This document shows positions 16,274 through 25,238 of a stretch of DNA of 64,000 nucleotides, one piece after another. The stretch's first letter is position 1, and every line of letters starts with the position of its first letter. Below the pieces are notes generated by a model, which saw only the letters and a list, made by a program, of their open reading frames with translations, was not told where the DNA came from and ran no database searches. Source of the DNA: Leucobacter sp. Ag1 (lineage in GTDB: Bacteria; Actinomycetota; Actinomycetes; Actinomycetales; Microbacteriaceae); NCBI RefSeq assembly GCF_000980875.1, contig NZ_LAYO01000104.1:36828-100827 (forward strand), given 5' to 3'. The translations under genes were made by a program, and so were the position numbers.

Positions 16274-17709
16274 CGCTGGTGCAGGGCGCGGGCCGCGTCG
16301 GTGATCGCACCCGTCATCGACGGGTAGACCGTGAACGCCGAGGCGACCTGGTCGACCGTGAGCCGGTGCTCGACGGCGAGCGCGAGGCCGAAGATGAGCT
16401 CGCTCGCGCGGTGGGACACGATGACGCCGCCGATGACGGTGCCGGAGGCCTGCCAGGCGAACAGCTTCACGAAGCCGTCGGTGAAGCCGATCATCTTCGC
16501 GCGCGGGTTCACGCTGAGCGGGATCGTGTGCGAGATGGCCTTGGCCATGTCGCTCGCGTCGGCGAGGCTGTGCTCGTTCCAGCCGACGGTCGCGATCTCG
16601 GGGTAGGTGAAGACGTTCGACGAGACGTTGCGCAGATCGATGGGGCGCACGAAGTCGCCGAGCGCGTGCATGATCGCAGTGCGCCCCTGCATCGCCGCGA
16701 CCGACGCCAGCGGGTAGAAGTCGGTGCAGTCGCCGGCCGCGTAGATCGACGGGATCGAGGTGCGCGCGACCTTGTTGACGTGGATGTGCCCGCTCTCGGT
16801 CAGGCCGACACCGGCCTCCTCGAGGCCGAGCCCCGCGGTGTTGGGGATCGAGCCGACGGCCATGAGGCAGTGCGACGCTTCGATGGTGCGGCCGTCGGAG
16901 AGCTCGACGAGCACGCCGTTCTCGGTGCGGGTGACGGAGTCGGCGCGCGACTTCGACATGACGTTCATGCCGAGGCGCTTGAATTCGCGCTCGATCACGG
17001 CCGCCGCGTCCTTGTCCTCGCCGGGGAGCACCTGCTCGCGGCTCGACACGAGGGTGACCTCGGCGCCGAGGGTGCGGTAGGCGTTCGCGAACTCGGCACC
17101 GGTGACGCCGGAGCCGACGACCACGAGATGCTCGGGGATCGCGGGCAGGTCGTACAGCTGCTTCCAGGTGAGGATCCGCTCGCCGTCGGGCTTCGCGCTG
17201 TCGAGCTCGCGCGGGCTCGCGCCGACCGAGACGACGATGGTGTCGGCCTCGATGCGGTCGAAGTCGGTGCCCTCGGCGCCCGCCGTGGTCGCCACGACCA
17301 CGGCGTTGGGGCCGTCGAGGCGGCCCTCGCCGTGCACGATGCGCACGCCGGCCTGCTCGAGGGTGCGGTGCATGTCGTCGGACTGCGCCGCCGCCATGGC
17401 GAGCAGGCGCTTGTTGACGGCCTTGAGGTTGACGGCGATCTCGGGGCGCACGGGCTTGCCGTCGCCGCCGGGCACGAACGCCTGCACGCCGAGCTTGCCC
17501 GAGTCGCGCACGGCCTGCACGCCGCCGGCCGTTCCGATGAGGCTCTTGGAGGGGACCACGTCGGTGAGCACGGCGGCCCCGCCGACGCCGACTCTCTCGA
17601 TGAGGGTCACTTCGGCCCCCAGCTGGGCGCCCGCGAGCGCCGCCTCGTATCCGCCGGGACCGCCGCCCAGCACCGCGATCCGGTGCTTCCGATCGAACGC
17701 ATTCGCCAT
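16270..17709 (-). CDS. NAD(P)H-quinone dehydrogenase, LpdA (Rv3303c)-like flavoprotein
   Basis: A 479-residue two-dinucleotide-binding-domain flavoprotein. The FAD motif is IAVLGGGPGGYEAALAG (residues 11-27). At the place where dihydrolipoamide dehydrogenases have the CxxxxC disulfide this protein reads GGAAVLTDVVPSKSL, so the redox disulfide is absent. That is the mark of mycobacterial LpdA, which reduces quinones rather than lipoamide. The second nucleotide domain (VVVGSGVTGAEFANAYRTLG) and the C-terminal interface domain ending VYPSMTGAITDAARALHQR are intact. The stop overlaps the start of the cupredoxin gene. A 174-base divergent region separates it from the decarboxylase gene. Confidence 0.9.
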   Translation of the reverse strand: MANAFDRKHRIAVLGGGPGGYEAALAGAQLGAEVTLIERVGVGGAAVLTDVVPSKSLIGTAGGVQAVRDSGKLGVQAFVPGGDGKPVRPEIAVNLKAVNKRLLAMAAAQSDDMHRTLEQAGVRIVHGEGRLDGPNAVVVATTAGAEGTDFDRIEADTIVVSVGASPRELDSAKPDGERILTWKQLYDLPAIPEHLVVVGSGVTGAEFANAYRTLGAEVTLVSSREQVLPGEDKDAAAVIEREFKRLGMNVMSKSRADSVTRTENGVLVELSDGRTIEASHCLMAVGSIPNTAGLGLEEAGVGLTESGHIHVNKVARTSIPSIYAAGDCTDFYPLASVAAMQGRTAIMHALGDFVRPIDLRNVSSNVFTYPEIATVGWNEHSLADASDMAKAISHTIPLSVNPRAKMIGFTDGFVKLFAWQASGTVIGGVIVSHRASELIFGLALAVEHRLTVDQVASAFTVYPSMTGAITDAARALHQR

Positions 17710-17883
17710 GCCTCACAGTCTATGCGCCCGCGCGCCCCTCCGGCTGTCCGGGATGCCGGGCGACCGGGGCCGTCATCTTCACCGTCGGGGCATACCTCTC
17801 CGCGTAGACTCGGACACCGAATCGCACCGGGGGGACAGCTCGGAGCGTGGCCTGCGCACCGCTGCCCGAAGGAGACGTCACCG

Positions 17884-20580
17884 ATGACCCCCACGCTTGA
17901 GAACCAGCTCGAACGCGATCCGGGCATGCCGGCGAGCAGTTGGCGGTTGCGCAGCGATGCGTGGGAGTTCCTGCGCTTCGCCGTGAAGCGGATCGCGCTC
18001 GAGGGGAACTCGGGCGATGCGCTCGCGAGCGACGGCGAGATCCGCCGCTCCCTGCGAGCGCTCGAGACGATCGAGCTCTACTGGGCCGGCTTCGGCCAGC
18101 GCTACGTGCGCCAGATCGGCGAGCTGCTGGCGCAGGGCGATGCCGCGGGCGCTCTCGATCGCATCGGCCGGGTGGTCCACCGGCTGCGCCGCACCACCGT
18201 CCCGGGTTCGGCGGAGGACTCGTTCGACGACGCGGAGCTCGCGGAGCAGCAGGACGATCAGGATCCCCGCCCGCGCTTCGAGGTGCTGCTCGTCGACGAG
18301 ACGACCGCGGGCGACCGCGACGCGCTCTACGCCGAGGCCCAGCGACTGCGCACCAGCGCCGACGCGTTCATCTACGACTTCGTGATCGTGCCGTCCGCCG
18401 ACGACGCCATCGCCGCGCTGCTCACCAACCCCAACATCCTCGCCTGCATCGTGCGCCCCGGGTTCAGCGACCGCAGCCGCCAGGCGCTGAGCCGCGACCT
18501 GCGCGACTCGATCGAGCTGGCGCATCAGCAGCAGCCGGGGGCGGCACCCGCGTCCTCGCGGAGCGCGCTCGCCTCGGTGCACCGGGTCATGCAGCTCGCC
18601 GACACGCTCGCCGCGCTGCGACCGGAGGTCGACCTGTACCTCGTCGCGGGCGCCCACATCGAGGACCTCGCGGGCGCGCTCACGCACCGGTTCCGCCGCG
18701 TGTTCCGCCGGGAGGATCAGCTCGAGCTCCACCTCTCGCTGCTGCGCCGCGTCTCCCACCTCTACGACACCCCGTTCTTCTCGGCGATCCAGGATCATGC
18801 CCGCCGTCCGGTCGGCGTGTTCCACGCGCTCCCGGTCGGCCGCGGCGGCTCGGTCGTCAGTTCGAAGTGGATCCGCGATCTCGCCGATTTCTACGGCATG
18901 AACCTGCTGCTCGCCGAGACCTCGGCCACTTCGGGCGGGCTCGATTCGCTGCTCGCGCCGACGGGCGCGATCAAGAAGGCGCAGGATCTCGCGGCCCGCG
19001 CGTTCGGCGCGCACCGCACCTTCCTCGTGACCAACGGCACCTCGACCGCGAACAAGATCGTGCACCAGGCGCTCGTCGAGCCCGACGACGTGGTGCTCGT
19101 CGACCGCAACTGCCACAAGTCCCACCACCACGCCCTCATGCTCACGGGCGGGCGCACCGCCTACCTCGAGGCGTACCCGCTCAACGACTTCGCGTTCTAC
19201 GGCGCTGTTCCGCTCAGCCGGATCAAGCAGCTGCTCCTCGACTACCGGGCCGCGGGCCGGCTCGACGAGGTCCACATGATCACGCTGACGAACTGCACCT
19301 TCGACGGCATCGTCTACGACCCCGAGCGTGTGATGGCCGAGTGCCTCGCGATCAAGCCCGACCTCGTGTTCCTCTGGGACGAGGCCTGGTTCGCGTTCGC
19401 GGCGTTCCACCCCGTGACCCGGCGCCGCACCGCGATGGCCGCGGCGAAGCGGCTCGAGGGCCGGCTCCGCTCCGCGGCGCACGCGTCCGCGTACGAGGAG
19501 CAGCGCGCGCGCCTCTTCGATCCCGAGACCGGCGCGCCGCGCGACGACGCGGCCTGGCTGTCAGAACGGCTGCTGCCCGCGCCCGACGCCCGGATCCGCG
19601 TGTACGCCACCCAGTCGACCCACAAGACGCTGACCGCGCTGCGACAGGGATCCATGATCCACGTGTACGACCAGGACTGGGCGCTCGAGGCCGAGTACGC
19701 GTTCCACGAGGCGTTCATGACCCACACCTCGACCTCGCCGAACTACCAGATCCTCGCCTCGCTCGACCTCGGCCGGCGCCAGGTGGAGCTCGAGGGCTTC
19801 GAACTGGTGCAGCGCCAGCTCGACCTCGCGACGAGCCTCGCGCAGGCCGTCGCGCGGCACCCGCTGCTGCGCCGCACCTTCCGGGTGCTGACCGCCCACG
19901 ACCTCGTCCCCGCCGACTACCGCGAGAGCAGCAGGCCGATGCCGCTGCGCGACGGGCTGGCCGAGATGTGGCGGGCCTGGGACGACGACGAGTTCGTCGT
20001 GGACCCGAGCCGGGTCACCATCGAGATCACGCGCACGGGCGTCGACGGCGACACGTTCAAGCACCAGTACCTCATGGACCAGTACGGGATCCAGGTCAAC
20101 AAGACGAGCCGCAACACCGTGCTGTTCATGACCAACATCGGCACCTCGCGCAGCGCGATCGCGTACCTCATCGAGGTGCTCGTGAAGCTCGCGCAACGGT
20201 TCGAGCGGGATCGCGTCGCCCACGGTCTGCCGCCCGTCGCGTCCGACGCGGAGGAGATGCCGCCGCTGCCCGACTTCAGCGCGTTCGCGCCGGCGTATGC
20301 GCACGGTTCCGGGCTGCCGGACGGCGACCTGCGTTCCGCGTTCACCGACGGGCAGCGCCGCCAGCTGATCGAGTACGTCACGCCGGAGGAGCTGCGCGAG
20401 CGCGTCGGCCGCGGCGAGGAGCCGGTGTCCGCCGGGTTCGTGACGCCCTACCCGCCCGGGTTCCCCGTCCTCGTCCCCGGCCAGGTGATCACGGCCGAGG
20501 TGCTCGACTTCATGGCCGCGCTCGACACCCGCGAGATCCACGGCTTCGACCCGGCGAAGGGCTACCGCGTCATCCGCTAG
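17884..20580 (+). CDS. Orn/Lys/Arg decarboxylase-family PLP enzyme
   Basis: An 898-residue fold-type I decarboxylase with the long three-domain build of bacterial inducible amino acid decarboxylases. The N-terminal region (1 to about 300) is a wing/linker of lower conservation. The PLP domain has TNGTSTANKIVHQALVEPDD, DRNCHKSHHHALML, LVFLWDEAWFAFAAFHP and the Schiff-base Lys581 in STHKTLTALRQGS. The C-terminal domain includes DQYGIQVNKTSRNTVLFMTNIGTSRS. The product is expected to be a polyamine or cadaverine/agmatine, made by decarboxylation in the cytosol; which amino acid is used is not resolvable here. AAGGAG lies 8 bases before ATG 17884. The SulP gene follows after 9 bases. Confidence 0.9.
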   Translation: MTPTLENQLERDPGMPASSWRLRSDAWEFLRFAVKRIALEGNSGDALASDGEIRRSLRALETIELYWAGFGQRYVRQIGELLAQGDAAGALDRIGRVVHRLRRTTVPGSAEDSFDDAELAEQQDDQDPRPRFEVLLVDETTAGDRDALYAEAQRLRTSADAFIYDFVIVPSADDAIAALLTNPNILACIVRPGFSDRSRQALSRDLRDSIELAHQQQPGAAPASSRSALASVHRVMQLADTLAALRPEVDLYLVAGAHIEDLAGALTHRFRRVFRREDQLELHLSLLRRVSHLYDTPFFSAIQDHARRPVGVFHALPVGRGGSVVSSKWIRDLADFYGMNLLLAETSATSGGLDSLLAPTGAIKKAQDLAARAFGAHRTFLVTNGTSTANKIVHQALVEPDDVVLVDRNCHKSHHHALMLTGGRTAYLEAYPLNDFAFYGAVPLSRIKQLLLDYRAAGRLDEVHMITLTNCTFDGIVYDPERVMAECLAIKPDLVFLWDEAWFAFAAFHPVTRRRTAMAAAKRLEGRLRSAAHASAYEEQRARLFDPETGAPRDDAAWLSERLLPAPDARIRVYATQSTHKTLTALRQGSMIHVYDQDWALEAEYAFHEAFMTHTSTSPNYQILASLDLGRRQVELEGFELVQRQLDLATSLAQAVARHPLLRRTFRVLTAHDLVPADYRESSRPMPLRDGLAEMWRAWDDDEFVVDPSRVTIEITRTGVDGDTFKHQYLMDQYGIQVNKTSRNTVLFMTNIGTSRSAIAYLIEVLVKLAQRFERDRVAHGLPPVASDAEEMPPLPDFSAFAPAYAHGSGLPDGDLRSAFTDGQRRQLIEYVTPEELRERVGRGEEPVSAGFVTPYPPGFPVLVPGQVITAEVLDFMAALDTREIHGFDPAKGYRVIR

Positions 20581-20589
20581 GCTTCCCCG

Positions 20590-22053
20590 GTGCTCGCTGC
20601 CCTGAAGTCCCCACGCCTCCTCACCCGGGAAGTGCTCGCGGGACTCGTCGTCGCGCTGGCGCTGATCCCCGAGGCGATCTCGTTCTCGATCATCGCGGGC
20701 GTGGACCCCAAGGTCGGCCTGTTCTCGTCGTTCATCATGGCGGTCACCATCGCGTTCGTGGGCGGCCGGCCGGCGATGATCAGCGCGGCCACCGGCGCCG
20801 TCGCCCTCGTGATCGCGCCCGTGGCCCGTCAATACGGCTTCGACTACTTCATCGCCACGGTGCTGCTCGCAGGCGTGTTCCAGATCGTGCTCGGCGCGCT
20901 CGGCGTCGCGAAGCTGATGCGGTTCATCCCGCGCAGCGTCATGGTCGGTTTCGTCAACGCGCTCGCGATCCTCGTCTTCGCCGCCCAGTTCCCGCAGCTC
21001 ATCGGGGTGCCGTGGATGGTCTACCCGCTCGTCGCGGGCGGCCTCGCGATCCTGATCCTGCTGCCGCGGATCACGCGGGTCGTGCCCGCCCCGCTGGTGA
21101 CCGTCGTCGTCATCACCGTGCTGGTCGTCGTGTTCGCGATCAACGTGCCGACCGTGGGCGATCAGGGCGAGCTGCCGCGCAGCCTGCCCGAACTGTTCGT
21201 GCCGAACGTGCCGCTGACCTGGGAGACGTTCACCACCATCGCACCGTTCGCCCTGGGCATGGCCCTCGTGGGGCTCATGGAGTCGCTCCTCACCGCGAAG
21301 CTCGTCGACGACATCACCGACACGCACTCGAACAAGACCCGCGAGTCCTGGGGGCAGGGCGTCGCCAACATCGTCTCGGGCCTCTTCGGAGGCATGGGCG
21401 GCTGCGCCGTCGTCGGGCAGACGATGATCAACGTGAAGGTGTCGGGAGCCCGCACCCGCATCTCGACGTTCCTCGCGGGCGCCTTCCTCCTGATCCTGGT
21501 CGTCGCGCTCGGCGACGTGGTGGCCGTGATCCCGATGGCCGCGCTCGTCGCCGTCATGATCGTCGTATCTGCGAGCACCTTCGACTGGCACTCGGTGCGC
21601 CCGTCGACACTGAAGCGCATGCCGCTCAGCGAGACCCTGGTGATGGTGGCGACCGTGGTCGTCGTGCTCGCGACCCACAACCTCGCGATCGGCGTGGTCG
21701 CCGGGGTGTTCGTCGCGTCGGTGCTGTTCGTGCGGCGCGTGGCCCGCGTCGTCTCGGTCGAGCGCGAGCTCACCGAGGTCGACGGGCTGCCTCAGGCGCG
21801 CTACACCGTGACGGGCGAGCTGTTCTTCGCGTCGAGCAACGACCTCACGACCCAGTTCGCGTACGCCGAGGATCCGGCGCGCGTCGTCGTCGACCTCAGC
21901 CGCTCGCACGTGTGGGACGCGTCGAGCGTCGCCGCGCTCGACGCCGTGGTCACCAAGTACGGCCACCGCGGCACGACCGTCGAGATCGTCGGAATGAATC
22001 CGATCTCGAACGACTTCCACGCCCGGCTGAGCGGCGGGCTCGGCGCGAGCTGA
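20590..22053 (+). CDS. SulP-family inorganic anion transporter with STAS domain
   Basis: A 487-residue membrane transporter. About eleven to thirteen hydrophobic segments run from residue 15 to about 385, with the SulP-type start EVLAGLVVALALIPEAISFS and GVDPKVGLFSSF. A C-terminal cytosolic STAS domain follows (about 400-487), with VVVDLSRSHVWDASSVAALDAVVTKY. Known members move sulfate, bicarbonate or related anions; the anion here is unknown. The GTG start is 9 bases after the decarboxylase stop without its own clear ribosome binding site, which suggests translational coupling. If it carries bicarbonate or CO2-derived anions, a link to the decarboxylase would make sense, but that is speculation. 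Confidence 0.92.
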   Translation: MLAALKSPRLLTREVLAGLVVALALIPEAISFSIIAGVDPKVGLFSSFIMAVTIAFVGGRPAMISAATGAVALVIAPVARQYGFDYFIATVLLAGVFQIVLGALGVAKLMRFIPRSVMVGFVNALAILVFAAQFPQLIGVPWMVYPLVAGGLAILILLPRITRVVPAPLVTVVVITVLVVVFAINVPTVGDQGELPRSLPELFVPNVPLTWETFTTIAPFALGMALVGLMESLLTAKLVDDITDTHSNKTRESWGQGVANIVSGLFGGMGGCAVVGQTMINVKVSGARTRISTFLAGAFLLILVVALGDVVAVIPMAALVAVMIVVSASTFDWHSVRPSTLKRMPLSETLVMVATVVVVLATHNLAIGVVAGVFVASVLFVRRVARVVSVERELTEVDGLPQARYTVTGELFFASSNDLTTQFAYAEDPARVVVDLSRSHVWDASSVAALDAVVTKYGHRGTTVEIVGMNPISNDFHARLSGGLGAS

Positions 22054-22063
22054 TCCCGGCGCG

Positions 22064-22945
22064 TCACTCGTAGCTCTCGCGCACCACGTCCAGGTGCATC
22101 CACGAGGTCACGGTGCTGACCCCGTCGAGGGCTCGGATCCCGTCGAGGGCGGAGTGCAGGGAGCGGAGCGTGGGGCCCGAGATGGTCATCACGATGTCGA
22201 ACTGGCCGACCGCGACCGCGCCGAACTCGACGGCGGGCATCGCCCGCAGCGCGTCGATCAGTTCCGGGTTCTCGCCGCTCAGCCGGAGGCTCGCGCCCAT
22301 CTGCATCCGGCGCGCCGGGCCCGGATCATCGAGCTCGCAAGTGACCCGCAGCATGCCGCTCTGCGTGAGCCGTGCCAGCCGCGCGCGCACCGCACCGACC
22401 GAGAGCCCGACCTCGCTTCCGAGCTCGCGATACGGCATCCGCCCGTCTTCGCGCAGTAGAGCGATGATCCGCGCGTCGGTCCCGTCGGGCGAGGGGAAGA
22501 CGGTCTCGGTGAGTTCGCTCGCCGTCTCGAACCTGCTCTTGAAGATCCGGACGAACTGGGAGTTCGCGGTCTCACGCACTCCGGGCACTGCGCGGATCCG
22601 GGCCAGCAGCTCATCGAGATGCGCCCGGCTCTCCGCCCCCACCTCGACGACCACGTCGCAATTGCCCGCGACCGCGGTGATGAAGGTCGCCTCGCGGAAG
22701 CGGTGGAGCGCCTCGAGCACCGGAGCGGTCGCACCGTCGACCCAGATCATCACGTCGCAGAAGGTGTGGATCCCGAGCAGTGCCGGATGCACGTTCGCCA
22801 CGATCCGCATCGCCCCGCTGTCCAGCAGCGTGCGCATCCGTTCCTGGACCCGACGCCGCGGGACGTCGAGCCGACGCGCGATCTCGCTGACCGGCAGCCG
22901 TCCGTTGTCGCGCAGTGCATCGATCAGTGCTCCGTCGAAGTCCAT
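22064..22945 (-). CDS. tandem-domain Lrp/AsnC-family regulator
   Basis: A 293-residue protein made of two complete Lrp/AsnC units. Unit one has an HTH (LIDALRDNGRLPVSEIARRL) and a RAM ligand domain up to about residue 145. Unit two has an HTH (IIALLREDGRMPYRELGSEV, about 153-172) and a RAM domain ending DGVSTVTSWMHLDVV. Fused double-Lrp proteins occur in actinobacteria and probably form the equivalent of a dimer in one chain. It is divergent from the ABC/TIM-barrel/PfkB operon at 23184-29090 and is the natural candidate regulator, responding to an amino-acid-like ligand. TATAAC on the minus strand (22971-22976) may be its -10 box. Confidence 0.88.
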   Translation of the reverse strand: MDFDGALIDALRDNGRLPVSEIARRLDVPRRRVQERMRTLLDSGAMRIVANVHPALLGIHTFCDVMIWVDGATAPVLEALHRFREATFITAVAGNCDVVVEVGAESRAHLDELLARIRAVPGVRETANSQFVRIFKSRFETASELTETVFPSPDGTDARIIALLREDGRMPYRELGSEVGLSVGAVRARLARLTQSGMLRVTCELDDPGPARRMQMGASLRLSGENPELIDALRAMPAVEFGAVAVGQFDIVMTISGPTLRSLHSALDGIRALDGVSTVTSWMHLDVVRESYE

Positions 22946-23041
22946 GCCGCCACTTTCTCGTCACCGATTCGTTATACAGAATCTTGCATCGCCGCGCGAT
23001 CAGTTTTGCACAAGCGAGCCCGATCTGATCATCATCGAAAC

Positions 23042-23057
23042 ATCGAGAATGCTCGAT
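23042..23057. promoter_or_regulatory. inverted repeat in the divergent region upstream of the importer operon
   Basis: ATCGAG (23042-23047) and CTCGAT (23052-23057) form 6-bp arms around AATG. The site lies in the 238-base region between the tandem-Lrp gene and the ABC transporter operon. It could be an Lrp-type site, but the arms are short. Confidence 0.3.
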
Positions 23058-23183
23058 TCGGTCAAAAATGCTTGAAATGGGCGCGATCATCCGCATTTCT
23101 GCGCTCGCACCGCTCTCCGCTTCCCGCTACTGTCGTCCCTGCGCACCGTCCCAGCGCTGCGCGAGTCACCCGAAGGAGGGCCC

Positions 23184-23969
23184 GTGGACACACCCGCAGC
23201 GCCAGCAGCAACGCCGCTGCTCGATGCGCGCAACCTGCACAAGAGCTACGGAGATCGGTCCGTGCTGCGCGGCGTCGATCTCTCGATCCGTCCCGGGCAG
23301 GTCAAGGCCATGCTCGGTCCGAGCGGTTCGGGCAAGTCCACGACGCTCCGCCTCATCAATCTGCTGGAACGCGCCGACCAGGGGACCATCGAGATCGATG
23401 GCCAGCGGCTGGGCACCGTCGGCGGGCCCGGGTCCGAACGCCCGGCACCCGAGCGGATCCTCGCGAAGCAGCGGCAGTCCGTCGGCATGGTGTTCCAGCA
23501 GTTCAACCTCTTCCCGCACCTGAACGCGACGCGGAACGTGATGAGCGGGCTGACCACGGTGCAGCGCGTGCCGCACCGCGAGGCCGAGGAGCGCGCCGTG
23601 ATGATGCTCGAGCGGGTCGGCCTCGGCGCCCACGCCGGCAAGTACCCCTCGGAGCTCTCCGGCGGGCAGCAGCAGCGCGTCGCCATCGCCCGCGCCCTGG
23701 TGATGGAGCCGAAGCTCATGCTCTTCGACGAGCCCACCAGCGCGCTCGACCCGGAACTCGTCGGCGAGGTGCTCCGCGTGATGGAGGGCCTGGCCCGCGA
23801 CGGGATGACCATGCTCGTCGTGACCCACGAGACGCGCTTCGCGCGCCGGGTCGCCGACGAGGTCGTCCTGTTCGACGACGGCGTCATCGTCGAGCAGCAG
23901 GAGCCCGAGGGCTTCTTCGAGAATCCGCAGAGCGAGCGCACCAAGGAGTTCCTCCGTCATGTCCACTGA
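23184..23969 (+). CDS. polar amino acid-type ABC transporter, ATP-binding protein
   Basis: A 261-residue ATPase of the GlnQ/PAAT class. Walker A is GPSGSGKST, the Q-loop is MVFQQFNLFPH, the signature is LSGGQQQRV, Walker B is [14 protein letters not shown], and the switch His is in VVTHETRFARR. It energises import through the permease and lipoprotein encoded downstream. The GTG start at 23184 is preceded by AAGGAGG at a good distance. It is the first gene of a seven-gene operon. The next gene starts 11 bases before its stop. Having the ATPase first and separated from its permease by an enzyme and the binding protein is unusual for this class. Confidence 0.93.
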   Translation: MDTPAAPAATPLLDARNLHKSYGDRSVLRGVDLSIRPGQVKAMLGPSGSGKSTTLRLINLLERADQGTIEIDGQRLGTVGGPGSERPAPERILAKQRQSVGMVFQQFNLFPHLNATRNVMSGLTTVQRVPHREAEERAVMMLERVGLGAHAGKYPSELSGGQQQRVAIARALVMEPKLMLFDEPTSALDPELVGEVLRVMEGLARDGMTMLVVTHETRFARRVADEVVLFDDGVIVEQQEPEGFFENPQSERTKEFLRHVH

Positions 23970-25158
23970 TCAGAACCACGCGGCTGTTCCCGTTCCGACC
24001 CCGACGATCGCCGACGTGCGCGAGTACGTCACCTGCCGGGCCGACGACCTCGAGGCAGCCGGCCCGGCGATCGCAGATCGCAGCGTCCGGGGCGCCGAGG
24101 TGTTCATGGCCGACCTGGCTCCGCGCACCGAGCCCCTCGCGGCGTCCTCCGAGGATCGCGAGCGTCTGCTCGCCGCGCTCCGCGCCGCCCGGGTGCGGCG
24201 CGTCCACTCCTCCTACTGGGCGGCCCCGACTCCCTTCGTCGCGGACGTGGGCTACGGGGAGCTCGTCGAACGGTTCGAGGGCAGCGAGAAGGTCCGCGAG
24301 TACTTCGGCGACCTCACCGGTGACCACATGTTCGGCCGGTGGCGCGACGAGTACGCGCTCGCCCGCGATCTCGGCGCGGACGCCTACGTGTTCCACCTGA
24401 TCGACTACATGCCCGTCGACGGCGCCTGGGCGTTCTCGGTCGACCGACGAGCGGTGCTCGACGCCATGATCGTGCTCACCCAGCGATTCCTCCGCGTGCT
24501 CGAGCAGCACGGCCTCATCGACGCCGCCTCCCCCGTGATCGAGCTGGAGAACGCCGGCTGGGGACTTGAGTTCGGCGCGCAGACGGCGGACGACTTCGCC
24601 CAGGTGTTCGCGGAGGTGCACGATCCGTCGGACCGCCTGCGCCTGGGCTGGGACCTCAACCACCTCCTGCACGCCACCGGGCTGCGCGGCGGCGCCGGAT
24701 CCTTCCTGCTCCCCGACGTCGAGCTGACGCCCGCGATGCGGGAGCTGGAGCGGAAGGCCGGAGGCGATATCCGGGCCCTGTCCGCGGAGTGGATCGCGCT
24801 GAACGTGCTCGACGAGCGGCTCGTCGACCGGGTCTCGGCGCTGCACCTCTCCGACTGCCCGGCGAAGGAGGTCGAGTACTTCCGCAACGGCCTGCTCGCT
24901 CCCGAGTACGCCATCGAGGGGACCGTGGAGGAGCGCGCCGACGCGGGACTCCGCATCGTGCTCGACCACTACGACAACCACGTCTGCCTGGGCGACGGCG
25001 TCCTCGATCCGGCCGAAGTCCGCCGGGTCATCGCCGCCCTCGCCGACCGGCACCCGCTCATGCTCCTGCACGAGCTGAAGAACGCGCCGGACGTCTGGGC
25101 CGAGCTGGATCGCCAGCGCGCCCGGCTCTGGTCGGACGCGCCCGCGAGCGCCGTCTGA
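23959..25158 (+). CDS. TIM-barrel sugar-isomerase-like protein (xylose isomerase/AP endonuclease 2 superfamily)
   Basis: A 399-residue protein with the look of a metal-dependent TIM-barrel isomerase or epimerase. Candidate metal ligands are Glu195/Glu197 in VIELENAGWG, Asp232/His235 in LGWDLNHLLHATG and the His/Asp of ALHLSDCPAKEVEY. It is longer than the usual 270-300-residue family members, with an extra N-terminal region and a C-terminal helix pair. It overlaps the ATPase gene by 11 bases. In this operon it may interconvert or open an imported sugar-like compound before the PfkB kinase acts. I do not recognise a characterised close relative. Confidence 0.7.
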   Translation: MSTDQNHAAVPVPTPTIADVREYVTCRADDLEAAGPAIADRSVRGAEVFMADLAPRTEPLAASSEDRERLLAALRAARVRRVHSSYWAAPTPFVADVGYGELVERFEGSEKVREYFGDLTGDHMFGRWRDEYALARDLGADAYVFHLIDYMPVDGAWAFSVDRRAVLDAMIVLTQRFLRVLEQHGLIDAASPVIELENAGWGLEFGAQTADDFAQVFAEVHDPSDRLRLGWDLNHLLHATGLRGGAGSFLLPDVELTPAMRELERKAGGDIRALSAEWIALNVLDERLVDRVSALHLSDCPAKEVEYFRNGLLAPEYAIEGTVEERADAGLRIVLDHYDNHVCLGDGVLDPAEVRRVIAALADRHPLMLLHELKNAPDVWAELDRQRARLWSDAPASAV

Positions 25159-25238
25159 CTCCGGCGCCGCCCACCCTCATCAGGCACCACCCGTTTCATC
25201 CCGCACCACACACGAACACGGAATCGAAGGAGATCCCC

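Noticed and set aside
16270..17709. Dihydrolipoamide dehydrogenase
   Set aside because: The CxxxxC redox disulfide is missing (GGAAVLTDVVPSK), which excludes lipoamide chemistry.
16279..17883. Upstream extension of the decarboxylase frame, antisense to the LpdA gene
   Set aside because: The extension is low-complexity and antisense to a confident gene; the real start at 17884 has a good ribosome binding site and begins the family homology.
19561..22020. Very long minus-strand open frame (819 codons) opposite the decarboxylase and SulP genes
   Set aside because: Its translation is compositionally a shadow (Asp/Arg/His/Glu-rich, no domain), while the plus strand has clear motifs of two known families. 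High GC makes long antisense frames common.
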